Shown in pieces: positions 1 to 9,777 of a stretch of DNA of 64,000 bases; the first letter of the stretch is position 1, and every line of letters starts with the position of its first letter. The stretch is from GCA-2683135 sp964507445. GTDB lineage: Bacteria; Planctomycetota; GCA-002687715. The notes below the pieces were generated by a model, which saw only the letters and a program-made list of their open reading frames with translations, did not search any database and had not been told where the DNA came from. Location of the stretch: assembly GCA_964507445.1 (NCBI GenBank), contig CAZDQF010000010.1, positions 1 through 64,000 on the forward strand, read 5' to 3'. The translations under genes were made by a program, and so were the position numbers.

Positions 1-91
1 GGGGGGTTGGGGGGGGTGGGGGGGGGGGGGGGGGGGGGGGCTTTGGGGGGGGGGGGGGGGGCTTGGTGGGGGGGGGGGGGGGGGGGGGGGG
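1..91. other. G-homopolymer assembly artefact at contig edge
   Basis: The first 91 bases are almost pure G with a few T and C interruptions. No other part of the window looks like this. Runs of this kind are typical of read tails from two-colour sequencing chemistry or of a degraded contig end, so I treat it as artefact rather than genome. Open frames through it encode only poly-Gly or poly-Pro and should not be annotated. Confidence 0.8.
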
Positions 92-489
92 CGGGCCCCG
101 GCGCCGGTGGGGGTACCCCCCGGGCCGGGGATCGGGGGACCGGGATAGCCTCCGCTGCCGTGTGACGATCCACCTCCGGACGCCGGGGCGCCGCCGCCGC
201 CGGGAGCGGTCCCGCCGCCGCCGGAAGCGGTCCCGCCGCCGACGGGGGTCCCCGGGGTGCCTCCGCCGACCGGAGCACCCGGGCAGAGGACGCCGCCACC
301 GACGGGGACGAAGTTCCCTCCCAGGGTCGGCCTGGGTCGCACGTCCTGCGAGCAGGCAACGCCGCAACACCAGAGCAGCAACACGCAACCACGCAACAAC
401 GGGATTAGCGCTGGCCTGCCCGTGCCGGGAGATGCATCATCTTCCCGCGGACCCGTAACTGGGGAGCTGTCGGTCACCACGCTCCTCAT
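92..489 (-). CDS. Partial Gly-rich exported protein (3' end lost)
   Basis: The minus strand is open from ATG at 489 down to the G-tract, about 130 codons with no stop. Near residues 28-46 there is a hydrophobic Leu/Cys-rich stretch ending in GVAC-SQ, which resembles a signal peptide with a lipobox. A Gly/Thr/Pro low-complexity linker built from PVGGG and GGGGTAP-like units follows. The N-terminal region before the hydrophobic segment is long if ATG 489 is used; TTG 399 or 396 or GTG 384 would give a shorter signal peptide. No domain is recognisable before the sequence decays into the artefact. It could be a surface protein with a flexible linker. The function is unknown and the gene call rests mainly on the open frame and the signal-like segment. 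Confidence 0.35.
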
Positions 490-615
490 ACGAAGTCTCG
501 GGCCTCGCCGTGGGCTCGGGCCTGCCAGGGGCGCCACAAAGGACGGTCCATCGTGGTTCAACTCCTTGCTCTCGGAAGAGTTGGGATGATACCAAGGAAG
601 CGGGGGAATCGCAGC

Positions 616-2478
616 ATGACAGCGGCGGAAGACCACCACGCCACACCCAACCGACGGGAGACCACTCGCCGGCTCTTGGTGCGGGCGCTCCGCTATCGCG
701 GGCTCATCGCCGCAGCGCTGCTGGCGGCCATGGTCGCCGGCATCGCCAAGGCCTTGCCGATCCTGCTGCCGAAGCTGTTCATCGACCACGTCTTGATGGA
801 CCGCCCGCCCAACCAGGACCTGGGCGGCCTGGACCGCTGGGTGGTGGAAGCGAGCCGCTCCTTCGCCGGCTCCCTGGGACAGACGGGCGCCGACAGTCGG
901 CTCCAGGTGGCCTGGCTGGTGGCGGGCCTGGTCGCCCTGACCTCCGCCACCGCAGCTTTCTGCAGGTTCCTCAACGAGTACATCTCCAAGCTCATCGCCA
1001 CCTATGTGGTCCGGGACCTGCGCGACGACCTGCTGGCGCGGCTGGTGCGCTTCCCCATGAAGCGGTTCCTCGGCAAGCGGCTCGGGGACGTGGTGTCCCG
1101 CTTCTCGAACGACGTCCAGACCACCTTCCTCACGGTGAACATCTTCGTCTCCGAGATGATGTTCCAGCCGTTCCTCCTGCTCGGCGCCGTGGGCATCGCC
1201 TTCACCCTCAACTGGCAACTGGGGCTGTGCGCGTTGGTCTCGTTCCCCCTGGTGTTCCTGCCTGTGCTGCTGCTGGGCAAGCGCGTGAACAAGCGGAGCC
1301 GGCGCACCCTCAGCACGCTCGGCGAGGCCACCGAGTCGCTCAATCAGGTGCTCTCGGGCATGCGTGTGGTCCGCTCCTATCGCATGGAGGACACCGAGGT
1401 CGACCGCTACCGGCAGATCAACGCGCAATGGGCCCGCAAGCAGGCCGCCCTCGCCCGCACCAAGGCGAAGGGCAAGTCCGTGATGGACGGAATCTACGGT
1501 CTGCTGCTGGCCGTCATCCTGGTGGGGGGCAGCTACCTGGTGGTGGGCGAACGATGGGGCGTCACCGGCTCCACCCTGCTGTCCTTCGTCGTCGCCCTCG
1601 CCACCATGTACAGACCGATCCGCCGGCTCTCCAACGCCTACAACAGCTGGCAGATGTCCCTCGCCGCCTCGGGTCGCGTGTTCGAGCTCCTGGACGGCGA
1701 GGTGGAAGCCCCGGACCCGCCGGGAGCGAAGACCCTCGGCCCGATCTCTCGGGAGGTCCGCTTCGAGAACGTCAGCTTCAGCTACGAGCGCGGTGAGCAG
1801 CGGGTGCTGCGGAGCGTGAGCTTCACCATCCCCGCGGGCTCCACCGTGGCCTTGGTGGGCCCGTCGGGGTCCGGCAAGTCCACGGTGGCCGACCTCCTGT
1901 TCCGCTTCTACGAACCGGACTCGGGGAAGATCACCATCGACGGCGTCCCGCTCCACCAGCTGTCGCGGGACAGCCTCCTGGGGCAGATCGCCGTGGTCAG
2001 CCAGCAGCCGTTCCTGTTCAACGCCACCATCCGGGAGAACATCGCCTACGCCCGCCCGGACGCCTCCCCCAGCGAGGTCGAGGAGGCGGCTCGGGCCGCC
2101 CACATCCACGACGACGTGGCCGCGTTGCCGCGGGGATACGACACCATCGTGGGGGAGCGCGGCGCGCGCCTCTCCGGCGGCCAGCTTCAGCGCATCACCA
2201 TCGCGCGGGCCGTCCTCAAGCGAGCCTCCATGCTGTTGCTCGATGAAGCCACGAGCAGCCTGGACACGGAGGTGGAGCGCAAGGTGCAGGAGGCGCTGGA
2301 CACGTTGACGCGGCACAAGACCGCCCTGGTCATCGCCCACCGCCTCTCCACCGTGGTCAACGCGGACCGCATCCTGGTCATGGCGGCGGGCACCGTGGTG
2401 CAGCAGGGCACGCACCGGGAGTTGATGACCCAGGGCGGCGAGTATCGTCGCCTGTTCGAGGCCCAGGCTCACACCTGA
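616..2478 (+). CDS. MsbA-type ABC exporter (TMD-NBD half-transporter)
   Basis: A 620-aa fused exporter half. The N-terminal half is an ABC type-1 membrane domain of about six helices (roughly residues 30-330). The C-terminal nucleotide-binding domain has Walker A GPSGSGKST, signature LSGGQ, Walker B LLLDEATS and H-loop AHRLS. The length and order match MsbA and lipid or drug exporters, which act as homodimers in the inner membrane. ATG 616 is chosen because a GGGGGA ribosome-binding sequence lies 8 nt upstream; an in-frame ATG at 586 and an earlier one at 553 are less likely. It lies 109 bp before rph. The lptB homologue at the end of the same gene run makes an envelope lipid/LPS role attractive, but the substrate cannot be read from sequence. 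Confidence 0.88.
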   Translation: MTAAEDHHATPNRRETTRRLLVRALRYRGLIAAALLAAMVAGIAKALPILLPKLFIDHVLMDRPPNQDLGGLDRWVVEASRSFAGSLGQTGADSRLQVAWLVAGLVALTSATAAFCRFLNEYISKLIATYVVRDLRDDLLARLVRFPMKRFLGKRLGDVVSRFSNDVQTTFLTVNIFVSEMMFQPFLLLGAVGIAFTLNWQLGLCALVSFPLVFLPVLLLGKRVNKRSRRTLSTLGEATESLNQVLSGMRVVRSYRMEDTEVDRYRQINAQWARKQAALARTKAKGKSVMDGIYGLLLAVILVGGSYLVVGERWGVTGSTLLSFVVALATMYRPIRRLSNAYNSWQMSLAASGRVFELLDGEVEAPDPPGAKTLGPISREVRFENVSFSYERGEQRVLRSVSFTIPAGSTVALVGPSGSGKSTVADLLFRFYEPDSGKITIDGVPLHQLSRDSLLGQIAVVSQQPFLFNATIRENIAYARPDASPSEVEEAARAAHIHDDVAALPRGYDTIVGERGARLSGGQLQRITIARAVLKRASMLLLDEATSSLDTEVERKVQEALDTLTRHKTALVIAHRLSTVVNADRILVMAAGTVVQQGTHRELMTQGGEYRRLFEAQAHT

Positions 2479-2587
2479 GGGCGCCCCGTGCGCGTTGATC
2501 GACGCGCCCCCCGCTGTTACTCTCCGACTCGTCCCACTGCTCACCCAAACCGTTCGCAAAAATGGACTTGCGAGAAGGAGTCTCGTC

Positions 2588-3304
2588 GTGAGAGCCGACG
2601 GCCGTGCGCCCGATCAGCTGCGCCCGTTTTCATTCGAGCCGGGGTTCATCCGCTCCGCCACGGGGTCCTGCCTCGCCAGCCTCGGGGACACCCGGGTGAT
2701 CTGCACGGTCACCGCCGAAGCAGGGGTGCCCGGATGGATGAGCGGAAGCGGCAAGGGATGGCTCACCGCCGAGTACGCCATGCTGCCCGCCTCCACCGGA
2801 CGGAGGAAGCCGCGGGACGGACGCAAGGGCGGCCATGTGGACGGGAGGACGGTGGAGATCCAGCGGTTGATCGGCCGCGCCCTCCGTCCCTCCGTGGACC
2901 TCTCCCGGCTGGGCGAGTGGACCCTGCACGTGGACTGCGACGTCATCGACGCCGACGGCGGCACCCGCACCTGCGCCATCACGGGAGCCTCGGTCGCCCT
3001 CTCTCGCGCCCTCGCGGCCCTGGAGTCCGAAGGACAGATCCCGTCCGGGTGCCTGCTCACGCGGGTGGGCGCCATCAGCGTCGGCATCGTCGATGGGCAG
3101 GTGCTGCTCGATCTCCCTTACGAGGAGGACAGCCGGGCGGAGACGGACCTCAACGTGGTCATGAACGAGGACGGCTGCTTCCTCGAGGTGCAGGGAACGG
3201 CGGAGCGTCGGCCGCTGACGCGGGAGGAGCTGGGGCAGGCCCTCGACCTGGCCACCGACGGCATCCGCAGCCTGCTGGTCATGACCGGGGGCGCGCCGTC
3301 GTGA
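2588..3304 (+). CDS. rph: Ribonuclease PH
   Basis: A 238-aa phosphorolytic 3'-5' exoribonuclease that trims tRNA 3' ends. It begins with the family's RADGRAPDQLRP motif and carries the characteristic GWLTAEY, RKPRDGRK-like and DGRT.EIQRLIGRALR segments and the DVIDADGGTR acidic patch. The start is GTG at 2588, preceded by AAGGAG 7 nt upstream; this places the first residues exactly where the family starts, whereas the longer open frame from 2495 adds an unrelated extension. The stop overlaps the rdgB start (GTGA), so the two are translationally coupled. The rph-rdgB pairing is common in bacteria. Confidence 0.95.
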   Translation: MRADGRAPDQLRPFSFEPGFIRSATGSCLASLGDTRVICTVTAEAGVPGWMSGSGKGWLTAEYAMLPASTGRRKPRDGRKGGHVDGRTVEIQRLIGRALRPSVDLSRLGEWTLHVDCDVIDADGGTRTCAITGASVALSRALAALESEGQIPSGCLLTRVGAISVGIVDGQVLLDLPYEEDSRAETDLNVVMNEDGCFLEVQGTAERRPLTREELGQALDLATDGIRSLLVMTGGAPS

Positions 3305-3921
3305 CCAGGTCCATCCTGGTAGGCACCGGCAACCGCAAGAAGCGGGATGAGATGGCGGCGCTGCTGGCCGACATGGACCTGAGGCTGGTCATGCCCACGG
3401 AGCTCGATCCGGTGCCTCCCCCGCCCGAGGAGACCGGGGAGACCTTCGAAGCGAACGCGGCCTCCAAGGCCCTCGACTACGCCGCCGCGACCGGCCTCTG
3501 GACCATCGCCGACGACTCCGGCCTCGTGGTGGACGCCCTGGACGGGGCCCCCGGCGTACGCTCCGCCCGCTACTCGGGAGAGCAGGCCACGGACGAAGAG
3601 AACAACCGCAAGCTGCTGCACGCCCTGACCCACGTACCCGAAGCAGAGCGCGGCGGGGGCTACGTCTCGGTGGTCACCCTGGCGGCCCCCGGACGCGTCC
3701 TGCTGTCCACCCGCGGCACGTGCCGCGGCCGCATCCTGACCCAGCCCCGCGGCGCCGGCGGGTTCGGCTATGACCCGCTGTTCTTCGTCGATGAGTTGGG
3801 CCGGACGTTCGCCGAGATCACGGCCGCCGAGAAGGCCCGGCTCTCCCACCGCGGAGAAGCCCTGCGACAGTTGAAGCTGGAACTGCCCGCCATCCTCCAC
3901 GACGCGCAGACTGCATCATGA
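3301..3921 (+). CDS. rdgB: RdgB/HAM1 non-canonical purine NTP pyrophosphatase
   Basis: A 206-aa house-cleaning enzyme that hydrolyses dITP, XTP and ITP to monophosphates. Visible family motifs are the N-terminal GTGNRKKRDEM (substrate loop), ETFEANAASKA, ADDSGL with the catalytic acidic pair, GVRSARYSG, and GFGYDPLF near residue 155. It starts at GTG 3301, overlapping the rph stop by 4 nt, and its own stop overlaps the lepA start (ATGA). This gives a chain of coupled translation rph-rdgB-lepA. Confidence 0.95.
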   Translation: MTRSILVGTGNRKKRDEMAALLADMDLRLVMPTELDPVPPPPEETGETFEANAASKALDYAAATGLWTIADDSGLVVDALDGAPGVRSARYSGEQATDEENNRKLLHALTHVPEAERGGGYVSVVTLAAPGRVLLSTRGTCRGRILTQPRGAGGFGYDPLFFVDELGRTFAEITAAEKARLSHRGEALRQLKLELPAILHDAQTAS

Positions 3922-5723
3922 GCGCCACACCTCCGGAACAGATCCGCAACTTCAGCATCATCGCCCACATCGACCACGGGAAGAGCACCCTGGCGGATCG
4001 GCTGTTGCTGCTGACCCGGACCATCAGCGACCGCGAGTTCAAGGACCGCCTGCTCGACGACATGGACCTGGAGCGAGAGCGCGGCATCACCATCAAGGCT
4101 CGGGCGGTGCGCATGTTCCACGAGAGGGGCGGGGTGCGATACCAGATCAACTTCATCGACACCCCCGGGCACGTGGACTTCTCGTATGAGGTCAGCCGCT
4201 CCCTGGCGGCGTGCGAGGGAGCCCTCCTGGTGGTGGACGCCGCCCAGGGGATCGGCGCCCAGACCGTCGCCAACACCTACCTGGCCCTGGAGCACGAGCT
4301 GGAGATCGTGCCCGTGCTCAACAAGGTGGACCTCCCTACGGCCCGCCCCGACGAGGTGGCCATGGAGATCGAGCAGGTGCTCGGTCTCCCCGCGGAGGAC
4401 GCGCTCCACGTCAGCGCCAAGACCGGCGACGGCGTGCGAGACATGCTGGACGCCCTCATCGATATGGTCCCCGCCCCCGGCGGCGACCCGAACGGGCCGT
4501 TCAGGGCGCTGGTGTTCGACGCCGTGTTCGACGACTATCGCGGGGTCATCGTCTACGCGCGGATCGTGGACGGCGCGGTGCAGACACGGGACAAGATCGC
4601 CATGTTGAGCACCGGGCTGCGCTACGAGGTCCTGGAGTGCGGCGTCTTCGAACCGAGCATGTCCAAGACCGGCAAGCTGTCCGCCGGCGAGAGCGGTTAC
4701 CTGATCTGCAACATCAAGGGCCTGGCGGACGTCCACATCGGCGACACGCTGCACACGGTGGGCGAGGAGGTGGAGGGACTCCCGGGCTACAAGGAGCCGC
4801 AGTCGGTGGTGTTCTGCGGCCTCTACCCCACCAACCCTGGTGACTACGACAACCTCCGCAAGGCCCTCGAGAAGCTCCACCTCAACGACAGCAGCTTCCA
4901 CTACGAACCGGAGACGTCCGAGGCCCTGGGCTTCGGCTTCCGCTGCGGGTTCCTCGGGCTGCTGCACATGGAGATCGCCCAGGAGCGCCTGGAGCGGGAG
5001 TCCGGCCTGGACGTGGTCCAGACCGCTCCGAATGTCACCTACGAGGTCACCACCAAGGGCGGCGAGACGCACCTGATCGACAGCCCGGCCAAGCTGCCGG
5101 ACGAGAACCTCATCGAGGAGATCCGGGAACCCTTCGTACAGCTCAACGTGATCGCGCCGGTGGAGCACCTCGGCGCGGTCATGACCTTGTGCGTCGAGCG
5201 CAACGGCGAGACCAAGAAGCAGGATTTCCTCTCCCCCGAGCGGGTGATGATCAGCTTCGAGATCCCGCTGGCGGAGATCATCTTCGACTTCTACGACAAG
5301 CTGAAGTCCATCTCCCGCGGCTACGGCACCATGGACTACGACATCAGGGGCTACCGCACCGCTCCCCTGTGCCGCCTGCGCATCCTGGTGGGCGGAGAGG
5401 AGGTGGACGCCCTGTCCGCCATCGTGCGCAAGGACGCGGCCCAGCGCTTCGGCCGGCGTCTCATCGAGAAGCTCCGCTCCGAGATCCCGCGCCACATGTT
5501 CGACGTCCCGTTGCAGGCCGCCATCGGCGGCCGGGTCATCGCCCGCGAGACCATCAAGGCGCTGCGGAAGAACGTCACCGCCAAGTGCTACGGCGGCGAC
5601 ATCAGCCGCAAACGGAAGCTGCTCGAGAAGCAGAAGGAAGGCAAGCGGAGGATGAAGTCCGTGGGCTCCGTGGAGATCCCTCAGGACGCGTTCTTCGCCG
5701 CCCTCAAGGTGGACCGGGACTGA
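3918..5723 (+). CDS. lepA: Elongation factor 4 (LepA), ribosome-associated GTPase
   Basis: A 601-aa translational GTPase of standard LepA length. It starts RNFSIIAHIDHGKSTL (G1), then ERERGITIK (G2), DTPGHVDF (G3) and NKVDLP (G4), followed by the LepA-specific C-terminal region (GGDISRKRKLLEKQKEGKRRMK). LepA acts on stalled or back-translocated ribosomes and in initiation-stage assembly. It overlaps rdgB by 4 nt and is followed 3 nt later by a signal peptidase, recalling the classical lepA-lepB order of Escherichia coli. Confidence 0.97.
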   Translation: MSATPPEQIRNFSIIAHIDHGKSTLADRLLLLTRTISDREFKDRLLDDMDLERERGITIKARAVRMFHERGGVRYQINFIDTPGHVDFSYEVSRSLAACEGALLVVDAAQGIGAQTVANTYLALEHELEIVPVLNKVDLPTARPDEVAMEIEQVLGLPAEDALHVSAKTGDGVRDMLDALIDMVPAPGGDPNGPFRALVFDAVFDDYRGVIVYARIVDGAVQTRDKIAMLSTGLRYEVLECGVFEPSMSKTGKLSAGESGYLICNIKGLADVHIGDTLHTVGEEVEGLPGYKEPQSVVFCGLYPTNPGDYDNLRKALEKLHLNDSSFHYEPETSEALGFGFRCGFLGLLHMEIAQERLERESGLDVVQTAPNVTYEVTTKGGETHLIDSPAKLPDENLIEEIREPFVQLNVIAPVEHLGAVMTLCVERNGETKKQDFLSPERVMISFEIPLAEIIFDFYDKLKSISRGYGTMDYDIRGYRTAPLCRLRILVGGEEVDALSAIVRKDAAQRFGRRLIEKLRSEIPRHMFDVPLQAAIGGRVIARETIKALRKNVTAKCYGGDISRKRKLLEKQKEGKRRMKSVGSVEIPQDAFFAALKVDRD

Positions 5724-5726
5724 CCC

Positions 5727-7235
5727 GTGGCGCCGCTCCGCTATCCCCTGGCGCCGTCGGGCTCAGCGGACGACACCCCCGACTCCGTCGGCGCCGACAA
5801 GCCGAAGGGCTGGTTCCGAGGCGCCGTCCCCGCCACGGTGCTGTGCCTGATCTTCCTGCTCACCATGGAGGCGGTGGTGGTGGACAGCTTCGTGCTGCGG
5901 ACGTCCAGCATGGAGCCCACGGTGGTGGGGCGCCCGGAGGACGGAGACCGGGTGCTGATGTCGCGGACCCGGGGCACGGGTCGCGCGCCGCGCCGCTGGG
6001 AGGTCCTCCTCTTCCGCTACCCGAACAACGGAACCGTCCGCTACATGAAGCGCCTCGTGGGACTGGGCGGAGAGCAGCTGTTCATCCGGGGCGGCGACAT
6101 CTGGGTCACGGACAGCTCCTGGTTCGGGTCCCTCGAGGAGGCACGACTCCGCGGCCGCGCCGTGGTCCTGCGCAAGCCCGAGGGCACCGCGCGAGCGCTC
6201 CTGGACGCCCACCCGGTGCTCACGGCGGCGGAGCTGGAGGACCTGGACGACGCGCGCTGGCAGCAACACTTCGAGGTGGCGGAAGGCCCCGCTGAGGCGT
6301 GGGCCCTCGAGGACGGCTTCGCCAGGATGAAGGGGACCGGCCTCAACATGATGCGGGTGCGCCGGGAGGCCCGCAACGTGATCCACGACGTGACGCGCCC
6401 GCAGCGGGAGCTCACCACATCGCGGCCCGTGTCCTCCAGCGCCCACCAGGTGGGTGACCTGGAGCTGACCATGGAGGTGCGACCCAGGACCGGATCCGGC
6501 CCGCTGACGCTGGTCATGGAGGACGCCGTCGCCGGCGTGACCGCGCGCGCGGTCATCTCCGTGGACGGAGCCGAGGGGCCCTCGCGCGTCGAGCTGGACG
6601 ACCGCGTCCTGGGGACCAGTGACCGCCGCCTCAAGGTCGGCACATGGACCTCCGTGCGGTTCTCCAACGTAGACGATCGGCTGCGGCTCGAGCTGGACGG
6701 CGAGACCGTCTGCGCCCGTGACTACGGGCACCCGGCGCCCGGGCCGGGGGCGGCGAACGTCCGCCGCAGCGTGGGCCCGACCGCCTCACGGGTCCTGTTC
6801 GGCGCCCGGGACGGCGACCTGGACCTGCGCCCGGTCTCGTTGCACCGAGACATCCACTACGTCGCCGGCGGCCAGGACCGCTTCCTGATCCCGGAGGGGC
6901 ACCTGGTCTTCCTCGGGGACAACACACCCTCCAGTTCCGACTCCCGCTCGTGGCGTCGCACCGCTATCCGGGTCCGGGACACGGGGGCGCTGCTCGAGGG
7001 CGACTCCATGGGCGTCACCTCCGCCAGCTTCTCCCTTCGCGGCGACAACCCCTGGAGGGAGGCGGACGGCAGCTGGACCTTCACCGATCGCAGCGGACAC
7101 CAGCACCGCTTCGAGGATCGATCCCAGTGGCTGAAGGTGGCCACGTGGCGGACACCGTACGTCCCGCAGGACCAGGTCCTCGGCCGCGCCGTCGCCGTGA
7201 TGTGGCCGCTCGACCGGGGCCGGGCGTTGCGGTAA
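5727..7235 (+). CDS. Signal peptidase I homologue with large internal insertions
   Basis: A 502-aa S26-family protein, about twice the family norm. One membrane helix (about 33-53) precedes box B with catalytic Ser61 in TSSMEPT. Box D holds general-base Lys108 in MKRLVGLGGE, and box E is LVFLGDNTPSSSDSRSW near residue 395. Between boxes D and E about 250 residues are inserted, including a beta-rich stretch (about 230-340, with a RFSNVDDRLRLELDGE-like strand pair) resembling a concanavalin/LamG-type sandwich. A second insert of about 80 residues separates box E from the usual C-terminal VP..GRAV.V.WP segment. GTG start, 3 nt after lepA. It is paired with a paralogue of the same layout. It probably cleaves signal peptides at the inner membrane; the insert may bind substrate or envelope components (inference). 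Confidence 0.85.
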   Translation: MAPLRYPLAPSGSADDTPDSVGADKPKGWFRGAVPATVLCLIFLLTMEAVVVDSFVLRTSSMEPTVVGRPEDGDRVLMSRTRGTGRAPRRWEVLLFRYPNNGTVRYMKRLVGLGGEQLFIRGGDIWVTDSSWFGSLEEARLRGRAVVLRKPEGTARALLDAHPVLTAAELEDLDDARWQQHFEVAEGPAEAWALEDGFARMKGTGLNMMRVRREARNVIHDVTRPQRELTTSRPVSSSAHQVGDLELTMEVRPRTGSGPLTLVMEDAVAGVTARAVISVDGAEGPSRVELDDRVLGTSDRRLKVGTWTSVRFSNVDDRLRLELDGETVCARDYGHPAPGPGAANVRRSVGPTASRVLFGARDGDLDLRPVSLHRDIHYVAGGQDRFLIPEGHLVFLGDNTPSSSDSRSWRRTAIRVRDTGALLEGDSMGVTSASFSLRGDNPWREADGSWTFTDRSGHQHRFEDRSQWLKVATWRTPYVPQDQVLGRAVAVMWPLDRGRALR

Positions 7236-7246
7236 AAGAACGAGAC

Positions 7247-8871
7247 ATGAAGAGCAAAGGTCTGGGATTCCTGAGTCGGAAGAAGAAGGAGGAGGAGGTG
7301 GGTGTGCGTCGCGGGCTCCTGCGCACCAATCTGGAGGCCTTCACCGTCGCCATCGTCATGGCCATCGTCATCAAGACGTACGCCTTCGAGGCCTTCCAGG
7401 TGCCGACGGAGTCCATGGAGCCCACCATCATCGGCCGAGCCGCCGGCGGCGACCGCATCATCGTCAATCGGTTCAAGTACGAGATGGAGGACCCGGAGCG
7501 CTACGACGTGGTCGTCTTCCGCTACCCCCTGTCGCGCATGCTCAACTACGTGAAGCGACTCGTCGGTCTGCCCGGAGAGACCCTGAAGATCGGCCACGGA
7601 GACATCTACACCTCGGACGACGACGGCGAGAGCTTCAACGTGGCGCGTAAACCACGCGCCCTGGCGGAGACCATCTTCGAACAGAACCCCGTCATCCCCG
7701 AGAAGTCCACCGACAGGATCGCAGGCGGCTGGGTCCGCAACTGGTTCAACGTACCCACCTCCCGGGTGCGCATCGACAACGCCGACGGCGTCATCCGCAT
7801 GGACGCTGGCGAGGCAGAGCTGACCCTGGTCTCCAAGCCGGGGAAGCTGTTCCCCGAACGCCGCGACCGATACGCGGACAGCCGGGGAAGCCGAGGGGAC
7901 GAAGCGCTGAAGGACCCGGTCTCCGATCTCAGGTTCGACCTCACCGTCACCCCGGAGTCGGGCGTGGAGTACGTGCTGCTCCAGCTCCTGGACGGGACCC
8001 AGCCGAAGATGCCGCTGCGGCTCCAGCTGGCGGTCGAGGGCGGCGGCGGGACCTCCTCCCTGACCCACGGAGAGCAGCAGGTGGAGCCGGGCACCCTCGC
8101 CGAGGTGACCTTGCCCACGGGCGAGGAATCCGAGCTGCGCTTCTCCAATTGCGACGACCGCGTGGTGCTCCAGATCAACGGGGACGACGTGCTCGTCTAT
8201 GAGTACTCGCAGCACCATAGGAACTCGGTGGAGGGCAACGAGAGCCAGATCAAGTTCGGGCTGATCAAGGGCAAGGGGGTCATCAGCCACATCGCCCTGT
8301 GCCGCGACCTCTACTACACCCTCTACGACCCGATGCGGAAGTACGACTTCCAGATCCCGGAGGGGCACTACCTCTTCTTCGGCGACAACAGCCCCAACTC
8401 CCTGGACGCCCGCGGCTGGCGGGTCGTGGGTATCCGGCTTCGGGAAGACGGGCGCATCCTCCTGGGGGACCTGGAGGCCGTCTCCGACTCCTTCAAGTGG
8501 CCGCGCCGGGACAACAACCCCTACTTCGAGACCGAGGGGCGCAAGATCCTGGACCCGGACACCCACCGGTTCCTGGACATCTACGGCAACGAATGGAAGC
8601 TGGAGTCCGGCAGCTACGACATCCTCGACCTGGCCGGCTTCGACGTCCCGGAGGGCAGCCCCGACATCCTGAAGCTGCACGGCACGACCCTCGAATCCCC
8701 CGAGCCCGGACAGCTCGGCTTTGAACGGGTCACGTCCCAGGTCCTCAAGCAACAGACCGACCCCGCCCACGCGAGGCGGCACGCCTTCAGGCACCTGTCC
8801 CGGCTCATGCACTTCGTGCCGCGGGACAACATCATGGGGCAAGCGAACATCGTGTTCTGGCCAGCGAAACG

Positions 8872-8890
<19 letters not shown>
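7247..8890 (+). CDS. Second signal peptidase I paralogue with insertions
   Basis: A 547-aa S26 peptidase starting at ATG 7247, 11 nt after its paralogue. It has a Lys/Glu-rich cytoplasmic N-terminus, one helix (about 31-47), nucleophile Ser56 in PTESMEPT and general-base Lys103 in YVKRLVGLPGE. Box E (FFGDNSPNSLDARGW) is displaced to about residue 380, and the terminal VPRDNIMGQANIVFWP segment is displaced again to the extreme C-terminus. The insert contains RFSNCDDRVVLQINGD, mirroring the paralogue's RFSNVDDRLRLELDGE, so both inserts share one fold and probably arose before duplication. Box D of this copy is closer to canonical LepB. Its last 19 nt overlap the following lptB-like gene. Confidence 0.87.
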
Positions 8891-9651
<761 letters not shown>

Positions 9652-9685
9652 CCGGTTCCTGGCCGATCAGGGCCCTGACGCCGCG

Positions 9686-9715
9686 TTGGATCGGGGGCCC
9701 CTGAGGCGGTATCCT
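9686..9715 (+). promoter_or_regulatory. Candidate sigma70 promoter for HD-GYP regulator
   Basis: TTGGAT (9686-9691) and TATCCT (9710-9715) are separated by 18 bp, close to a sigma70 consensus. They lie in the 126-bp gap between lptB and the HD-GYP gene. Confidence 0.45.
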
Positions 9716-9722
9716 TACGCCT

Positions 9723-9742
9723 CGCACCGGCAGCCCGGTGCG
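9723..9742 (+). other. Perfect 8-bp hairpin in leader of HD-GYP gene
   Basis: CGCACCGG (9723-9730), loop CAGC, then CCGGTGCG (9735-9742). It lies immediately downstream of the predicted promoter, 35 nt before the start codon. It could stabilise the transcript or be an operator. No T-tract follows, so it is not a typical terminator. Confidence 0.4.
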
Positions 9743-9777
9743 ATGGGGGTCAGGCACGACTGGGGAGTGAACAGCGC

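Noticed and set aside
3768..5495. 575-aa minus-strand open frame opposite lepA
   Set aside because: Shadow of a highly conserved translation factor gene on the plus strand.
9652..9777. Possible c-di-GMP riboswitch before the HD-GYP gene
   Set aside because: Only a simple hairpin is present; no conserved class I or class II riboswitch segments were recognised.
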